From Prochlorococcus sp. AG-355-K03 (GTDB taxonomy: Bacteria; Cyanobacteriota; Cyanobacteriia; PCC-6307; Cyanobiaceae), in contig QCDS01000008.1 in NCBI GenBank assembly GCA_003278685.1, forward strand, positions 1-45,764: DNA of 45,764 bases, written 5' to 3'. Below the pieces are notes generated by a model, which saw nothing but the letters and a program-made list of their open reading frames with translations, made no database searches and was not told the DNA's origin. The translations under genes and the position numbers were made by a program. Positions 44,017 through 45,764 of this stretch are shown piece after piece; the first letter of the stretch is position 1, and the number at the start of each line of letters is the position of its first letter.

Positions 44017-45764
44017 TTATCTAGTAGAAGAAGATAATTTCTTTACCAATTTATCTAGTTGATCAAGTTCTGAGATCGGATCTCTAAACCAATCAGTTGA
44101 CCAAATTCTAAAGAAATTCCATCCTTTACCCTCTAGCACTTCTTGTCTTAATCGATCATTAGCTCTTGCAGAATAGGAAGAGTGATAAGCCTTACCATCA
44201 CACTCAACAGCAAGAATATATCTACTCTTATCATTAGGATCTCTTATTGCTAAATCAATAGAATATCCACCACTACCAACTTGAGCATCTACTACATAAC
44301 CCCTATTTGTTAAAGCTTCTCTAATACTTTCTTCGAAGGGATTTTCAGTTGAGCCAGAAGTCCTTCTATCTAAATCAGTAATCTCTCCGTTTTCCGCGTA
44401 TTCAAGATATTTTTTCAATATTTGAGGTCCTTCTCTTTTGGACTCTTTTATATTGGACGATCTTAGTGAGGTTACTAAAATTACTTTATGTTTTGCTCTA
44501 GTAAAAAGGACATTTAATCTTCTATGTCCATTAGCTCTATTAATGTCTCCAAACATCTGAGTTATTTTCCCATCAGCATCAGGTCCATAAACTGTAGAAA
44601 TAATAACTACGTCTCTTTCATCACCTTGAATATCTTCTAATTTTTTTACAGTCAATTCATCAAGATTTCCTTGATGCTTACTATCAAAATCTCTAAGCAT
44701 TTTATTTTTTAAAAGTTCAGCTTCTAGAGCAAGGTTTACTTCTGATTCTTGTTGCTGATTCATAGTGGCAATAATTATCGATTTTTCTTTATCGCTTTTA
44801 ATTTGTTCTAGCAAAGCATCCATAACAGCCTTTACTTCAGGAAGATTTACTCCACCTCTATACTGAGAATTTTCAACTGGTTTATGAACTACTTGAGAGC
44901 CAACAGCATTGGAAGCAAAAACTGTTAATTTATTATCGTAAAAATAATAGTTTGAGAAATCAATTAGTGATGTATGCCTTGAACGGTAATGCCAACCTAA
45001 GCTTAATGCATTTTTAGATCCGATTACTTTATCGGCTAATTCTAAAATTGACTCACTATATTCAACATCTACATCATCCTCAAGCATTTCATCAGTCGTG
45101 TAATCCTTCTCGAACCTACTTGAAGGTGGTAATTGTTTTTGGTCACCCACAATAATCATTTGTTTACATCTAGCTATTAATGAAAAGGCTTGTTCAGGTT
45201 TCATTTGTGAAGCTTCATCAATAATTAAAACATCAAAAATATCTGTCTTTTTTGGTAGATATTGTGCTGCGGTAGATGGAGACATCATCACACAAGGATG
45301 CAAATTAATAATTGATTGATAAGCCTGTTTGAAAAGTAATCTCAATGGCAAATGTCTTTTAGACTTTTTCTCTTCATGTCTAATTAATTTTCCTTCAGTA
45401 AAAAGCTTTGGAGATCTACCTTGACTCGGCGCTTCAACTAGACAATCATCATTAGGTTTATAAAGATTATTATTCAAATAAGTTGAAGTATTTTCTATAA
45501 AATCTTTATCCAATTCGCAGAATTGTTTTTTAAGTTGATTTAAAGTTTCGCCTTTATATCTACTTAGTTTTATTTCTAATGAAGCTTTCTCAGATATTTT
45601 GTTTAATAGAGCTGAATCAAAAAGGAGAGAGGCGGAGATCCCTGATTCTAATGAGATAGAAATTATCTCTTCAATACCTTTATTAATCCCAAGATCTTGA
45701 AGACTATATTTATCTCTAAAGTAATCTAATAAAAGCCCTAAATTATTACTTGTAATTCTTAGTA
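44017..45764 (-). CDS. SF1 (COG1112-like) helicase fused to a DUF559-like nuclease, 5' part outside window
   Basis: The frame is open to the window edge; an internal TTG at 45513 is not a credible start because conserved-looking sequence continues upstream. Helicase motifs are FDVLIIDEASQMKPEQAF (II), GDQKQLPPSSRF (III), DERDVVIISTVYGPD (V) and NVLFTRAKHKVILVTS (VI). Residues 390 onward form a DUF559/MTES_1575-like nuclease (PFEESIREALTNRGYVVD, then VGSGGYSIDLAIRDP and ILAVECDGKAYHSS). These large fusions occur in defence islands. Walker A must lie beyond 45764. Confidence 0.88.
   Translation of the reverse strand, partial: LRITSNNLGLLLDYFRDKYSLQDLGINKGIEEIISISLESGISASLLFDSALLNKISEKASLEIKLSRYKGETLNQLKKQFCELDKDFIENTSTYLNNNLYKPNDDCLVEAPSQGRSPKLFTEGKLIRHEEKKSKRHLPLRLLFKQAYQSIINLHPCVMMSPSTAAQYLPKKTDIFDVLIIDEASQMKPEQAFSLIARCKQMIIVGDQKQLPPSSRFEKDYTTDEMLEDDVDVEYSESILELADKVIGSKNALSLGWHYRSRHTSLIDFSNYYFYDNKLTVFASNAVGSQVVHKPVENSQYRGGVNLPEVKAVMDALLEQIKSDKEKSIIIATMNQQQESEVNLALEAELLKNKMLRDFDSKHQGNLDELTVKKLEDIQGDERDVVIISTVYGPDADGKITQMFGDINRANGHRRLNVLFTRAKHKVILVTSLRSSNIKESKREGPQILKKYLEYAENGEITDLDRRTSGSTENPFEESIREALTNRGYVVDAQVGSGGYSIDLAIRDPNDKSRYILAVECDGKAYHSSYSARANDRLRQEVLEGKGWNFFRIWSTDWFRDPISELDQLDKLVKKLSSSTR

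Larger units (their letters stand above)
27217..45764. mobile_element. tRNA-adjacent genomic island (right end outside the window)
   Basis: Immediately beyond tRNA-Ser the content changes from conserved metabolism to a tyrosine recombinase, a mini DNA ligase, a type I restriction system, a small HTH protein, a sigma/CHAT module with secreted proteins, and a helicase-nuclease. The hsd genes use CGT/CGN arginine codons noticeably more than the AGA-rich core genes. I found no second tRNA-Ser fragment inside the window, so the far boundary must be beyond 45764 or the element is decayed. Tycheposon-like islands of Prochlorococcus are a possible class; this needs comparison with other strains. Confidence 0.65.

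Noticed and set aside
27217..45764. CRISPR array or Cas genes linked to the TPR-CHAT protein
   Set aside because: I looked for regularly spaced 25-40-base repeats and gRAMP-like or Cas motifs because CHAT proteins occur in type III-E systems; none are present.
28000..45764. Second tRNA-Ser fragment marking the far attachment site
   Set aside because: I looked for acceptor, anticodon and T-arm strings of the tRNA; no convincing copy was found within the window.

Overview
The window looks like a high-light-adapted Prochlorococcus genome or a very close relative. The DNA is very A+T-rich, genes are tightly packed with many end-to-end overlaps and TTG starts, and there is a Pcb divinyl-chlorophyll antenna gene and a CrtL-e type lycopene cyclase. 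The species call is my inference from gene content, not from a database comparison.

Positions 1-27216 are ordinary core genome. The layout is: pcb antenna with its own terminator; Na+/glutamate symporter; GST-like protein; a membrane-anchored GIY-YIG/T5orf172-like protein; SDR plus lycopene cyclase; a protochlorophyllide-reductase-like SDR; MscS channel; isochorismatase-like hydrolase; Fur-family regulator; ArsS radical SAM enzyme; a head-to-head pair of glucosylglycerol-phosphate phosphatase (stpA) and a GpsA-like dehydrogenase; metY-metA (the acyltransferase reads as acetyl-specific) facing a SulP transporter; an FAD oxidase divergent from CbiX chelatase; a DnaA-box cluster; DUF2811; GMC oxidoreductase; pentapeptide-repeat protein; a ribbon-helix-helix-like regulator with a palindromic upstream region; glyoxalase I; a Tic20-like protein; small membrane and secreted proteins; and tRNA-Ser(UGA) at 27130-27216.

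From 27217 to the window end the content is accessory and reads as a tRNA-adjacent genomic island. It opens with a tyrosine recombinase translationally coupled to a minimal NAD-dependent DNA ligase. A complete type I restriction-modification operon (hsdM-hsdS-hsdR) follows, then a repeat-rich gap and a small HTH protein. The right edge carries a COG1112-like helicase fused to a DUF559-like nuclease (5' part outside the window) and a zinc-ribbon protein.

Between these, at 34840-43500, lies the most interesting block: (i) a divergent sigma-70-like protein with a region-4-like HTH, (ii) a coupled single-pass membrane protein that could be its anti-sigma or sensor partner, (iii) a 1075-residue TPR-CHAT (caspase-like) protein with a signal peptide and visible His/Cys dyad, and (iv) three transcription units of small, mostly secreted proteins. 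All three units are preceded by the same sequence motif, GGAATCAC-N11/12-AGAACTA, ending 27-29 bases before the start codon. The simplest reading is a self-contained regulon: an alternative sigma factor reading its own promoter class, possibly released by CHAT-dependent proteolysis, and driving small effector proteins. Two of those proteins, in different units, share an H-[YF]-R-[ST]-x-P-N-x-T-x-x-D-N motif. The shared motif is directly visible; the wiring of the system is inference.
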